A model generated the notes under the pieces. That model saw nothing but the letters and a program-made list of their open reading frames with translations. It had not been told where the DNA came from and made no database searches. Shown one piece after another: positions 7,622-16,503 of a stretch of DNA of 64,000 bases (positions are counted from its first letter, which is position 1; each line of letters begins with the position of its first letter). The stretch lies in assembly GCF_036250065.1 (NCBI RefSeq), contig NZ_CP109199.1, positions 3,658,001-3,722,000 of the forward strand, written 5' to 3'. A program made the position numbers and the translations under genes. The DNA is from Micromonospora sp. NBC_01699. GTDB lineage: Bacteria; Actinomycetota; Actinomycetes; Mycobacteriales; Micromonosporaceae.

Positions 7622-8281
7622 TCAGCGCGGCCAGTCCGCCAGGCGCTGGTGGACGATCCGTACCTCGTCCGGGGTGAGGCCGTAGCGCGCGAACCGTCGG
7701 TCGGGTAGCCGGTCCAGGTAGTGACCGGCTGCCCGGACGTCCTCCGGGTCGAGCGCCGGGTCGTAGCTGTGGGCCAGCGTCAGCAACTCGTCCAGGCGGT
7801 AGACGTCCAGGGCGGCGGCGATGTCGATGTAGTCGCGTACCTCGCGGCGGGTGATCAGGGCGACGGTCTTGCTGGCGACCAGGTCCTGCACGTGCATGAC
7901 CGGTCCCAGGTCCATCACCACCGGGCTTCGGTGCCGGTCGAGTCGCCCCAGGGTCAACCGGAGCTGCCGGCCCCCTCGGCTGACGACGAAGTCCTTCATG
8001 TCCTGGTCGAACCCGTCGAAGAGGCTGGCCAGTTCACCGGCGGGGTCTTCGTCGCGTACGTCGAATCCGGCCGCCTGAAGGACGTTGCGTACCTCGGTGG
8101 CCGCCGCCCCGGCCGCGCCGTCGACGTCCGCGAACAGGTCGAGATCCTCGGTTGGCCGGTTGACCAGGCCATGTGCGGCCCACGCCACTCCGCCGCCGAG
8201 GACGAAACCGTATCGGTCGGCGACCGAGAGTGCGACCCGGGCCACCTCCCGGTAGAAGTCGCCCAGATGGGCGGTGCTCAC
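7622..8281 (-). CDS. AbiEii/AbiGii-type nucleotidyltransferase
   Basis: 219 residues. The nucleotidyltransferase signature FVLGGGVAWAAHGLVNRPTEDLDLFAD (about residues 26-52) has the Gly-Gly start and the D-x-D metal pair typical of MNT/AbiEii folds. ASKTVALITRREVRDYIDIAAAL, also typical of the AbiEii family, follows at about 147-170. Family members include toxins of type IV toxin-antitoxin and abortive-infection systems, but many are uncharacterised. The GTG start overlaps the stop of the upstream 114-residue gene (GTGA), so the two are translationally coupled. A toxin role is inferred from family and pairing; the partner does not look like the AbiEi antitoxin. Confidence 0.75.
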   Translation of the reverse strand: MSTAHLGDFYREVARVALSVADRYGFVLGGGVAWAAHGLVNRPTEDLDLFADVDGAAGAAATEVRNVLQAAGFDVRDEDPAGELASLFDGFDQDMKDFVVSRGGRQLRLTLGRLDRHRSPVVMDLGPVMHVQDLVASKTVALITRREVRDYIDIAAALDVYRLDELLTLAHSYDPALDPEDVRAAGHYLDRLPDRRFARYGLTPDEVRIVHQRLADWPR

Positions 8282-8622
8282 CCGGCCCGACGCAGCGTCC
8301 GGTGCCGGGCCTCCCATGCCCGCCGCACACCGTGCGGCAGGTTCAGGTCCGGCCAAGTCCGCCGCAGCAGGGTCCCGTTGACCAGGCGGCGCAGATCGTC
8401 GGTACGGGTGGCCTCGCGCAGGACGTTCTCGTACATCCAGAGCAGTTGGTCGGGATCGGCCAGGTCGAAGGTGCGGTCGGGGCACCACATCAGTCGCAAC
8501 GGCAGCTCCACCACGCCGCCGACCGGCCCGGTCAGCTCGGTGACCGTGCGGGTCACCACGGCGGGGCGTCCCGGACGGGCCAGGAAGGTGCCGCCGGCCG
8601 CGGTTGTCTGGGTGCCGAGCAT
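8278..8622 (-). CDS. small conserved protein coupled to the nucleotidyltransferase
   Basis: 114 residues with no domain I can name. Conserved-looking segments are VVELPLRLMWCPDRTFDLADPDQLLWMYENVLREA (about 37-71), LVNGTLLRRTWPDLNLPHGVRRAWEARH and an arginine-rich end. From memory, proteins of this style accompany AbiEii-like nucleotidyltransferases in other actinobacteria. Its stop overlaps the start of the nucleotidyltransferase by 4 bases, which suggests balanced synthesis of the two. It could be a neutralising partner or a substrate adaptor. Confidence 0.6.
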   Translation of the reverse strand: MLGTQTTAAGGTFLARPGRPAVVTRTVTELTGPVGGVVELPLRLMWCPDRTFDLADPDQLLWMYENVLREATRTDDLRRLVNGTLLRRTWPDLNLPHGVRRAWEARHRTLRRAG

Positions 8623-8778
8623 GGGGAGAGCGTAGCCCGTGGCCGGCGTGATCCGACCCAGGCATGTCCTTCCTGTCCGTTATGCGCCAATCGACGGCCC
8701 GGCGGACGACCCGGTGAGCACAGCCCGAGCGCGATTTTGCCGTCCGACCCGACCCACTGCCACCAGCCCGGCATTTCC

Positions 8779-8804
8779 GGAATGTCGGATGGGCCGGGCT
8801 CGTT
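8779..8804 (+). promoter_or_regulatory. ECF/SigR-like promoter of lysozyme-fold paralogue 4
   Basis: GGAAT (8779-8783), N18, GTT (8802-8804), then A and GCGTACG as in copies 1-3, although the surrounding sequence has diverged. The survival of exactly these bases and this spacing supports function. The gene-free stretch 8623-8932 holds this promoter and the leader. Confidence 0.65.
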
Positions 8805-8932
8805 ACACCTTGCGTACGCCCGAGCAGCACCTGCCGGGCGTGTTGTTTTATCCCGGACTGCTCCTCCCGGAGTGCGTCATCCCCTCGGGATGCTCCCGCC
8901 GGAGCGTCACCCCCAACGGAAGGGCTCCCATC

Positions 8933-9877
8933 GTGAAGGACCGCTTCACTCGATGGCTCCCGGCCATCGCGCAGAACGACCTCCGTCGATACGCCCAGAC
9001 CAGGATCGAGCGCGCCGACCTCGGCCGACGGCTTGAGCAGACCAAGGCGCTCCGAGCCGACCTGCGCGGTCTGACCCGCTACCAGATCCAGCGGCTCGAC
9101 CTGGGTCGGCTGGCGGAGGGCAACCGCCGCAAGGCCGTACTCACCCTCGCCGGTGTCGCGGTCGTGGGCGGACTGGCCGCCGGTCCCGCACTGGCCGCCG
9201 ACGACTCGACCTCGCCGAACGTGAACCCCGCCGCCGCGGCGCAACTGCGCCAGGCCGTGCAGGCGAGCAAGACCGACGCGAAGCCGCTCGTCGGTCAGCC
9301 GGCCAGCCCCGACGGGCAGACCGGCCCGGCACCGGCGCAGGCACCCACCTCGGCGCCGTCGCAGGCCGTCGACCGGCCCACGGACCAGCCGTCCCCCAAA
9401 CTGGCGGAGCGGAAGTCCGACGACAAGCCGCGCCTGTCCGACCTGATTCCGTTCGGCACCCAGGGGCAGCAGGTTTCCACGCCGCTCTCCGGTGACCAGT
9501 GGAGCAACGCCAAGGCGATCGTGCAGACCGCCAAGCGGGAGGGTGTCGGCGAGCGCGGCGCGGTGATCGGAGTGGCAACCTCGCTACAGGAGTCGAAGCT
9601 CAACAACTACGGTCACCTCGGCTACCTCAACGACCACGATTCGCTGGGCCTGTTCCAGCAGCGTCCGTCGTCGGGCTGGGGAACGCCCGCCCAGGTCACC
9701 GACCCCGACTACGCCGCCTCGGCCTTCTTCAACGGGCTCAAGCGGGTGGACGGCTGGCAGCGCCTGCCACTGACCGACGCGGCGCAGACCGTGCAGGTCT
9801 CGGCCTTCCCGTTCGCGTACGCGCAGTGGGAGAACCAGGCCGCGCACATCGTGCAGGACCTCTGGAGCAACAGGTAG
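8933..9877 (+). CDS. membrane-anchored or secreted lysozyme-fold protein, long paralogue 4
   Basis: 314 residues. The C-terminal 140 residues match copies 1-3: NAKAIVQTAKREGVGERGA (192-210), SLQESK with candidate Glu220, NDHDSLGLFQQRPSSGWGT (233-251), ending IVQDLWSNR. Unlike them it has a charged N-terminal region of about 65 residues (R-R-L-E-Q-T-K-A-L-R-A-D-L and similar) before the hydrophobic segment (68-88, ending ALAAD), then a Pro/Ala/Ser-rich linker (92-165). The GTG at 8933 is chosen because it follows GGAAGGG and starts MKD-like, as the other copies start MKT; a longer upstream frame has no ribosome site. It is probably the divergent member of the same stress-regulated set. Confidence 0.8.
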   Translation: MKDRFTRWLPAIAQNDLRRYAQTRIERADLGRRLEQTKALRADLRGLTRYQIQRLDLGRLAEGNRRKAVLTLAGVAVVGGLAAGPALAADDSTSPNVNPAAAAQLRQAVQASKTDAKPLVGQPASPDGQTGPAPAQAPTSAPSQAVDRPTDQPSPKLAERKSDDKPRLSDLIPFGTQGQQVSTPLSGDQWSNAKAIVQTAKREGVGERGAVIGVATSLQESKLNNYGHLGYLNDHDSLGLFQQRPSSGWGTPAQVTDPDYAASAFFNGLKRVDGWQRLPLTDAAQTVQVSAFPFAYAQWENQAAHIVQDLWSNR

Positions 9878-9900
9878 GTCGGCACCGAACAACGGCAACG

Positions 9901-9937
9901 CACCGGCCGGGTCCCGCAAGGGGGGACCCGGCCGGTG
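9901..9937 (+). terminator. hairpin terminator between convergent genes
   Basis: 15-bp perfect stem CACCGGCCGGGTCCC / GGGACCCGGCCGGTG with a 7-base loop, between paralogue 4 and the protease gene on the other strand. Confidence 0.8.
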
Positions 9938-9949
9938 GCGTCGCTGGGG

Positions 9950-11113
9950 TCAGGGGGAGGTGAGCAGGGTGAGGCCGAGCGCGGCGAGCGGTTCGTTCAC
10001 CGGCTGGAAGAAGGTGCTGCCACCGGCGGTGCAGTTGCCCGTACCGGCCACGAGCAGGCCCTGCGCCTGGTCACCGGAGACGAACGGGCCGGCGGAGTCA
10101 CCCGGCTCGGCACAGACGGTGGTCCGGGTGAGGCCGGAGACGACCTGCCCCGAGGCGAAGTTCAGGGTCTGGTTGCGCGCCTGGACGATGCCGCACCGCC
10201 AGCCCGTGGTGGAGCCGTACCGGCAGACCGAGGCGCCGATCGGAGCCTCGACCGAACCCCGGATCGGTGCCGCCGTCGACCCGCCGGTCCGGATTTCGCC
10301 GCGCGGTGTCCAGCCCGGATTCAGGCGTACCCAGGCGTAGTCGTTGCCCGGAAACGACGAACTCGCGAACACCCCCATGACCTGCCCGTTCGGCGCGTAC
10401 GCGGGATCTCCCGCCTGGCCGCAGTGGCCGGCGGTGAGGAACCCGCCGCGGACCGTGAAGCCGACCGAGCAGCGCATGCTCTGGGCGGTCAGGAACGGGT
10501 CACCGCCGCGTACGTCGGCCAGGGTCCGGGGGCGTTCGGCGCTCTCGACCACCCGGACGATCCCGGGCGACACCCCGGCTGTGCCGGCGAACGCCGTGGC
10601 GGCGGCCACCCCGCCCGGTGCGGTCTGCACGACGACGGCGTTGCCCACGACGTCGACGTACCAGCCCGAGACCGCACCGGGCGCGTGACCGGCCGCGCGG
10701 TCGAGTCGGGCCGCCGCCGCGACGAGGGTGGCCTCGGCGTACGGCACCAGCCGCACCCGCGTACCGGATTGTCGGGCGGTGTCCAGCGCGGCCGGGGTGG
10801 TCACCGCGACCACCCGGTCGCCTCGCCCGTCGAGCCAGCTACCCGCGAACTCGGCGCCGAGAGTGGCGCGCAGGTCGCGTTCGGCGCGGGCGGCGGCGGT
10901 CGCCGTGGCCAGCCGTGCGTCGGCCTGGTCGGGGGTGAGTCCGAGGTCGCGCCGCAACGCGGTCAGCATGTCCGTGGCGTCCACGGTCGTGCCGGCGGTG
11001 GGCGTGCCGGTGTGATCCGGCGTCGTGGTCCCGGCGCCGGCCGGGGTGGGGGATCCGGTGGCGATCATGGTCGCCAGCAGGATCGCGACCGGGGTGGCAA
11101 GTCTGCGCGACAT
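9950..11113 (-). CDS. streptogrisin-type secreted serine protease (S1 family, with prodomain)
   Basis: 387 residues. The signal peptide is MSRRLATPVAILLATMIATG... with a site near PAGAG. A prodomain of the alpha-lytic-protease type follows (DMLTALRRDLGLTPDQADARL, then ...LGAEFAGSWLDG...). The catalytic domain starts about residue 190, with His in LTAGHCG, Asp in GNDYAWVRL and Ser in EPGDSAGPFVSG. The active-site sequence is GDSAGP rather than the usual GDSGGP. Cys pairs (RCSVGF...GHC; SVCRYG...WRC; TVCAEPG...GNC) match the disulfides of streptogrisins. The product is secreted and self-matured. The start at 11113 is preferred over an upstream in-frame ATG because the signal peptide begins there. 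Confidence 0.9.
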   Translation of the reverse strand: MSRRLATPVAILLATMIATGSPTPAGAGTTTPDHTGTPTAGTTVDATDMLTALRRDLGLTPDQADARLATATAAARAERDLRATLGAEFAGSWLDGRGDRVVAVTTPAALDTARQSGTRVRLVPYAEATLVAAAARLDRAAGHAPGAVSGWYVDVVGNAVVVQTAPGGVAAATAFAGTAGVSPGIVRVVESAERPRTLADVRGGDPFLTAQSMRCSVGFTVRGGFLTAGHCGQAGDPAYAPNGQVMGVFASSSFPGNDYAWVRLNPGWTPRGEIRTGGSTAAPIRGSVEAPIGASVCRYGSTTGWRCGIVQARNQTLNFASGQVVSGLTRTTVCAEPGDSAGPFVSGDQAQGLLVAGTGNCTAGGSTFFQPVNEPLAALGLTLLTSP

Positions 11114-11238
11114 GCCGTCAGGGTACGCCGAACGCATCGACAATCCTGCATACGATTAGCGTCATACGGTGTCCTCGACCAGGGCCGTGCGGTCCCCTCG
11201 ACCGGGTCACGTCTTCTCGATCAGGCCGGACGGCCGGG

Positions 11239-12219
11239 TCAGATCCACCCGCGGCGTTTGAATACGGCGAACAGCCCGACCGCGATGCCGATGGTCACGA
11301 TCGTCGTCACCACGAACTCGGTCATCGTGTGCTCCCACGGGAACGCCACATTCTGGCCGAAGAACCCGGTGATCGCGGTCGGTACGGCGATGATCGCGGC
11401 CCAGCTCGTCACCTTCTTGACGACCTGGTTCATCGTGTTGTTCTGCAACATCAGGTTCGTTTCGAGCATCGCGTTGTTCAGATCGCGCAGCGACTCGGTC
11501 CACTCGATCACCCGCAGCACATGGTCGTAGACGTCCTGAAAGTAGGGCAGCATCGGGGCGCCGACCAGGTGCATCGTCGGGCGCATCATCGAGTTGACCA
11601 CCTCCCGCATCGGCAACGCGACCTGGCGCAGCCGGACCAGGTTGCGGCGGGCCAGGAAGGTCCGCTCCTGCAACTGCGCGTACGACTCCCGGTGCGGGCG
11701 GAACATCGTGTTCTGCAACTCCACCAGCGCCTGGTCGAGTTGCTGCACCGCCTCGAAGTGCCCGTCCACCAGCGCGTCCACCAGGCCGTAGAGCAGGAAC
11801 GCGATTCCGTATTTGGCCATCTCGACGTTCTCGTCCCAGCGGACGAGCAACTGGTCGATGTTGAGCCGATCGTCGTACCGGACGGTGACCAGTACCCGCT
11901 GGTTGATGAAGGCGGCCACCTCGGCGGTGTTCAGCCCGCCGTCCGGAGTCAGCTGCGCCATGTACGTGTTCAGGAACAGGTGCGAGTCATACCGGTCCAG
12001 CTTGGCCCGCTGCGCCTGCTGGACGGCGTCCTCGACGGCGAGCGGATGCATGCCGAAGTCCTCGGTCAGCAGCGCGATCTGCGCAGCCGTCGGGCGGCAC
12101 AGGTCGAGCCAGGCGTAGGACCTCTCGATCTCGTTGAGTCGACTGGCGACCTCGGTCGCCGGGAAGTCCTGCGCGATCAGCTCCCCGTCGCGGTAGAGCC
12201 GGCTGCGGACGTTCATCGC
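11239..12219 (-). CDS. corA: CorA-family magnesium/divalent cation transporter
   Basis: 326 residues with the CorA layout: a cytoplasmic funnel domain (MNVRSRLYRDGELIAQDF...), the long stalk helix (ERTFLARRNLVRLRQVALPMREVV) and two C-terminal membrane helices (VTSWAAIIAVPTAITGFFGQN; EFVVTTIVTIGIAVGLFAVF) ending in basic KRRGWI. The signature loop reads G-Q-N rather than the canonical G-M-N of CorA, a variant I recall from other actinobacterial members; selectivity may differ. The ATG at 12219 gives the family length. The gene is on the same strand as the DUF2064 gene with a 70-base gap. Confidence 0.85.
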   Translation of the reverse strand, partial: AMNVRSRLYRDGELIAQDFPATEVASRLNEIERSYAWLDLCRPTAAQIALLTEDFGMHPLAVEDAVQQAQRAKLDRYDSHLFLNTYMAQLTPDGGLNTAEVAAFINQRVLVTVRYDDRLNIDQLLVRWDENVEMAKYGIAFLLYGLVDALVDGHFEAVQQLDQALVELQNTMFRPHRESYAQLQERTFLARRNLVRLRQVALPMREVVNSMMRPTMHLVGAPMLPYFQDVYDHVLRVIEWTESLRDLNNAMLETNLMLQNNTMNQVVKKVTSWAAIIAVPTAITGFFGQNVAFPWEHTMTEFVVTTIVTIGIAVGLFAVFKRRGWI

Positions 12220-12289
12220 CCCAACCGCCGGCCGGGCCGACCGGCGACCGCGGCGCAGCCGACCGGCGTGGATCCGGCCGCGACCCTGG

Positions 12290-12991
12290 TCACGGCTGCT
12301 TCCGGACCGGCACCAGCCAGGAGTCGCGCAGGTCGAACACGGCGGCGGCGAACCGCCCACCGGGCACCGTGGCGGCGACCGTGACCGCGTCGGCCATGGT
12401 GTCGACGTCCGACATCGACGGCAGCGCCTCGACCAACAGACCCAGGTCGCTCAGCGCCTCGCGCGTACGCGCCCCGGTGTCCGGACGCGAGGTCGGCACC
12501 GTACGCAGTGCCCGCGCGTCGGTCGGGTCGTGCAGTCCGAGCGCCCACCAGCCGCCGTCCAGGGCGGCGCCGAGCAGCGCCTGCGCGCCGCCGTCGAGCC
12601 GGCGGGCGGCGGCGTCGAGCAGGGTCCAGTGCAGGTGCGGGGTGTCCATCCCGATCTGCAACACCGGCTGGCCGGGAAACCGGGCGGCGACGTCCAGGTG
12701 GGCGTTGCACAGCCGGTCGCCGAACGTCGACCCGTGCTGGTCGAGCACCGTCCAACCGGACAGTGCCCGCCGGATCTGCTCGCCCCGGCTGGCCTCGGCC
12801 AGGTCGCCGGCCAGGGCGACGACCGGCGTCACCGCCGGGGTGGCCGCCACCGCGTCGAGCGTGTCGAGCAGGCCCGCGGCGGCGATGTCGGCCGCCTGCG
12901 CGGGACTGGCCGGCGGCGAGAGCCGGGTCTTCACCACCCCGGCGACCGGCGCCCTGGCCAGCACCAGCAGCACCGGTCGCGCCGGGCTCAC
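12290..12991 (-). CDS. DUF2064 / TIGR04282-type glycosyltransferase-like protein
   Basis: 233 residues with a GT-A nucleotide-sugar fold: VLLVLARAPVAGVVKTRLSPPASPAQAADIAAA at the N-terminus (the A-R-x-P-x-x-G-x-x-K-T-R-L motif defines the family), QIGMDTPHLHWTLLDAAARRL in the middle (the D-T-P in place of DxD) and LGAALDGGWWALGL. Its substrate is unknown; relatives often sit in lipid or cofactor glycosylation clusters. The GTG at 12991 overlaps the stop of a 35-codon frame upstream. Confidence 0.8.
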   Translation of the reverse strand: MSPARPVLLVLARAPVAGVVKTRLSPPASPAQAADIAAAGLLDTLDAVAATPAVTPVVALAGDLAEASRGEQIRRALSGWTVLDQHGSTFGDRLCNAHLDVAARFPGQPVLQIGMDTPHLHWTLLDAAARRLDGGAQALLGAALDGGWWALGLHDPTDARALRTVPTSRPDTGARTREALSDLGLLVEALPSMSDVDTMADAVTVAATVPGGRFAAAVFDLRDSWLVPVRKQP

Positions 12992-13095
12992 GCCGGCACC
13001 CGGGCCAGGTCACGGGCCGCCCGCAGGCTGCCGCGTACGGACTCGGAGGTGCCAGACGTACGCGCTCGGTAGTCCACCCGTGGTGATTCGGTCAC
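12988..13095 (-). CDS. possible 35-residue protein coupled to the DUF2064 gene
   Basis: A short frame starting GTG with GAGGAGTG upstream: MTESPRVDYRARTS..., then Arg/Ala-rich and ending LARVPA. Its stop overlaps the next GTG as GTGA. The good ribosome site and coupling are the only evidence; it may be a translational lead-in rather than a functional protein. Confidence 0.3.
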   Translation of the reverse strand: MTESPRVDYRARTSGTSESVRGSLRAARDLARVPA

Positions 13096-13276
13096 GACCA
13101 CTCACTCCTCGCGCTGCATGGGTCGAGCCGCAGTTAGCCATTGTGCGGAGGTTTAAACGCCGCCCCGGCAGGCCGTCGCGTCCGGCGTCTGAGTCGTTGT
13201 GCCGGCACCGCCACACGCCCTGCCCTATCGTCGGAATTGTCAGGCTTTCCCGACCGGTCAGGGGAGTGGTGCCGCG

Positions 13277-16200
13277 GTGGGCGTCCGAACCTGGATCGAG
13301 GGCTGGCCGGTCTACCGCCAGCTCACCGGCATCGACCCACTCGGCCGGGGCGCCGCGGTGCAGTCGTCGCTCTCCGCCGCGCTCAGTCCCAGGACCGAGA
13401 CCGCCGACACGGTGGCCCGGTCGATCTGTCCCTACTGCGCCGTCGGCTGCGGGCAGCGGGTGTACGTCCGGGACGGGAAGGTCACCCAGATCGAGGGCGA
13501 CCCGGACAGCCCGATCTCGCGCGGGCGGCTCTGCCCCAAGGGCGCGGCCAGCAGGAGCCTGGTCACCAGCGAGCGGCGCCAACACCGGGTGCGCTACCGG
13601 CGGCCGTACGGCACCGAGTGGGAGGACCTCGACCTCGACACCGCGATGGACATGATCGCCGATCGGCTCCTCGCCGCCCGCGACGCCACCTGGGAGGACG
13701 TCGACGACGCGGGGCGACCGCTGCACCGGACCCTCGGCTTCGCCAGCCTCGGTGGGGCGACCCTCGACAACGAGGAGAACTACCTGATCAAGAAGCTGTT
13801 CACCGCCGCCGGCGCGTTGCAGATCGAGAACCAGGCCCGGATTTGACACTCCTCCACCGTCCCCGGTCTGGGGATCAGCTTCGGGCGCGGCGGCGCCACC
13901 GGGTTCCAGCAGGACCTGGCCAACTCGGACTGCATCATCATCCAGGGCTCGAACATGGCCGAGTGTCACCCGGTCGGGTTCCAGTGGGTGATGGCGGCCA
14001 AGGAGCGCGGCGCCACCGTGATCCACGTTGACCCGAGGTTCACCCGGACCAGCGCCATGGCCGACACCTACGTGCCCATCCGCGCCGGCACCGACATCGC
14101 GTTCCTCGGCGGCATCATCCGGTACATCCTGGACAACGAACTCGACTTCCGGGAGTACGTGCTGGCGTACACCAACGCGGCCACCATCGTCAGCGACGAC
14201 TACCAGGACACCGAGGAACTCGACGGCCTCTTCTCCGGCTACGACCCGGAGAGCAACACCTACGACCCGACGAGCTGGCAGTACCGGGGACAGGAGCAGG
14301 AACAGGAGGGCGGCAACACCGCCATCGAGCGGGACACCGCCAGCGGACTGCGGCACGAGTCGCACGGCGTACCGGTCGGCGGGGCGACCGACCGGGACGA
14401 GACGCTGCGCAACCCGCGCTGCGTCTACCAGATCCTCAAACGGCACTACGCCCGCTACACCCCGGAGATGGTCGAACGGGTCTGCGGCATCCCCCGGGAG
14501 AAGTTCGACCGGGTGGCGCGGGCGTGGACCGCGAACTCCGGTCGGGAACGCACCAGCGCGCTGGTCTACTCGGTCGGCTGGACCCAGCACAGCGTCGGCG
14601 TGCAGTACATCCGTACCGGGGCGATCATCCAACTGCTGCTCGGCAACGTCGGCCGACCCGGCGGCGGGGTGATCGCGCTGCGCGGGCACGCCAGCATCCA
14701 GGGCTCCACCGACATCCCCACCCTGTTCAACCTGCTGCCCGGTTACCTGCCGATGCCGCACCACGCCCAGCACCCCACCTTCGACGAGTGGATCGACAGC
14801 ATCCAGCACCCCGGTCAGAAGGGGTTCTGGGGCAGCGCCCGCGCGTACGGGGCGAGCCTGCTCAAGGCGTACTGGGGGGACGCGGCCACCCCGGACAACG
14901 ACTTCTGTTACGACCACCTGCCCCGGATGACCGGCGACCACGGCACCTACCAGCAGGCACTCGACATGATCGACGGCAGGATCAAGGGTTACTTCCTGCT
15001 CGGCCAGAACCCCGCCGTCGGCTCCGCGCACGGCCGGGCCCAGCGTCTCGGCATGGCGAACCTCGACTGGCTGGTGGTCCGGGACCTGTTCATGGTCGAG
15101 AGTGCGACCTTCTGGCGCAACGGCCCCGAGGTCGCCACCGGCGAGATGCCGCCGCAGGAGTGCCGGACCGAGGTCTTCTTCCTGCCGGCGGCGTCACACG
15201 TGGAGAAGGAGGGCACCTTCACCCAGACCCAGCGGCTGCTCCAGTGGCGGGAGAAGGCCGTCGAACCGGACGGCGACTGCCGCTCCGAGCTGTGGTTCTT
15301 CTACCACCTGGGGCGGATCCTGCGGCAGAAGCTGGCCGCCTCCACCCTGCCCCGCGACCGGGCCCTGCTCGACCTCGCCTGGAACTACCCGACCTCCGGC
15401 CCGCACCACGAGCCCAGCGCCGAGGCGGTGCTGCGCGAGATCAGCGGGTACGACATCACCACCGGCCGCCCGCTGGCCTCGTACACCGAGCTGAAGGACG
15501 ACGGCAGTACCGCCTGCGGCTGCTGGATCTACTCCGGGGTGTACGCCGACGGGGTCAACCAGGCCGCCCGCCGCCGCCCCTGGACCGAGCAGACCTGGGT
15601 CGCGCCGGAGTGGGGCTGGGCCTGGCCGGCGAACCGGCGGATCCTCTACAACCGGGCCTCGGCCGACCCGCAGGGCCAGCCGTGGAGCGAACGCAAGGCG
15701 TACATCCGGTGGGACGCCGACGCGGGCGCCTGGACCGGGCCCGACGTGCCGGACTTCGAGAAGACCAAACCACCGTCGTACCGGCCGCCGGAGGGGGCGG
15801 TCGGGATCGCGGCGCTCGCCGGCGACGACCCGTTCATCATGCAGGGCGACGGAAAGGGCTGGCTGTACGCGCCCGCCGGTGCCCTCGACGGGCCGCTGCC
15901 GACACACTACGAACCCGGCGAGTCGCCGATCCGCAACCCGCTCTACGACCAGCAGGCCAACCCGGTCCGCAAGCTCTACCCACGGCCGGACAACCCGATC
16001 AACCCGAGCCCGCCGGACCCGCACACCGGCGTCTACCCGTACGTGTTCACGGTCAACCGGCTCACCGAGCACCACACCGCCGGCGGGATGAGCCGTAACG
16101 TCGGCTACCTCAGCGAGCTACAGCCCGAGATGTTCGTCGAGGTCTCCCCGGAACTGGCCAGGGAGCGCGGCCTGACCCACCTGGGCTGGGCGCACCTGAT

Positions 16201-16501
16201 CACCAGCCGGGCGGCGATCGAGGCACGGGTGCTGGTCACCGACCGGCTCACCCCGCTGCGCGTCGACGGCCGGACGCTGCACCAGGTCGGACTGCCGTAC
16301 CACTGGGGCGGCGAGGGCATCGTGCGCGGCGACTCGGCCAACGACCTGGTCGGCATCGTCCTGGACCCGAACGTCCTGATCCAGGAGAGCAAGGTCGGCA
16401 CCTGCGACGTACGGCCCGGTCGGCGCCCCCACGGTAGGCGGCTGCTCGCGCTCGTCGCCGAGTACCGGGGCCGGGCCGGCCTGGACAACGGAAGGGTCTG
16501 A
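13277..16501 (+). CDS. fdh: formate dehydrogenase alpha subunit, selenocysteine at in-frame UGA
   Basis: 1074 residues when the UGA at 13844 is read as selenocysteine 190. It is a molybdopterin (bis-MGD) enzyme oxidising formate to CO2. A [4Fe-4S] site at the N-terminus uses C51, C54, C58 and C86 (CPYCAVGCG ... GRLCPKG). The catalytic stretch is IENQARI-U-HSSTVPGLG, the FdnG/FdoG pattern, followed by FGRGG and NMAECHPVGFQWVM. The C-terminal MGD-binding domain includes TVNRLTEHHTAGGMSRN. The GTG at 13277 has GGGGAG 10 bases upstream and gives the actinobacterial N-terminus GVRTWIEGWPVYRQLTG. There is no Tat signal, unlike E. coli FdnG, so the enzyme is probably cytoplasmic-facing. Standard gene callers would split it at 13846. 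It forms an operon with the FeS and NrfD subunits and selA-selB. Confidence 0.93.
13844..13881 (+). promoter_or_regulatory. bacterial SECIS element directing Sec insertion
   Basis: UGA (13844-13846) is followed after exactly 18 bases by an apical GGUCU loop (13865-13869) closed by UCCCC / GGGGA (13860-13864, 13870-13874). Loop sequence and spacing equal those of the E. coli fdhF SECIS, the SelB-binding site. Confidence 0.9.
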
Positions 16502-16503
16502 AC

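Noticed and set aside
8639-8932. Extension of paralogue 4 to an upstream start (412 aa)
   Set aside because: It would run through the conserved promoter motif; the GTG at 8933 has a clear ribosome site and matches the paralogues.
13010-15031. Very long reading frame opposite the formate dehydrogenase gene
   Set aside because: Antisense to a gene with unmistakable motifs; long antisense frames are expected at about 70% GC.
13955-16501. Separate 848-aa formate dehydrogenase gene starting at 13955
   Set aside because: In frame with the upstream part across the Sec UGA; no ribosome site at 13955 and the N-terminal FeS domain would be lost.
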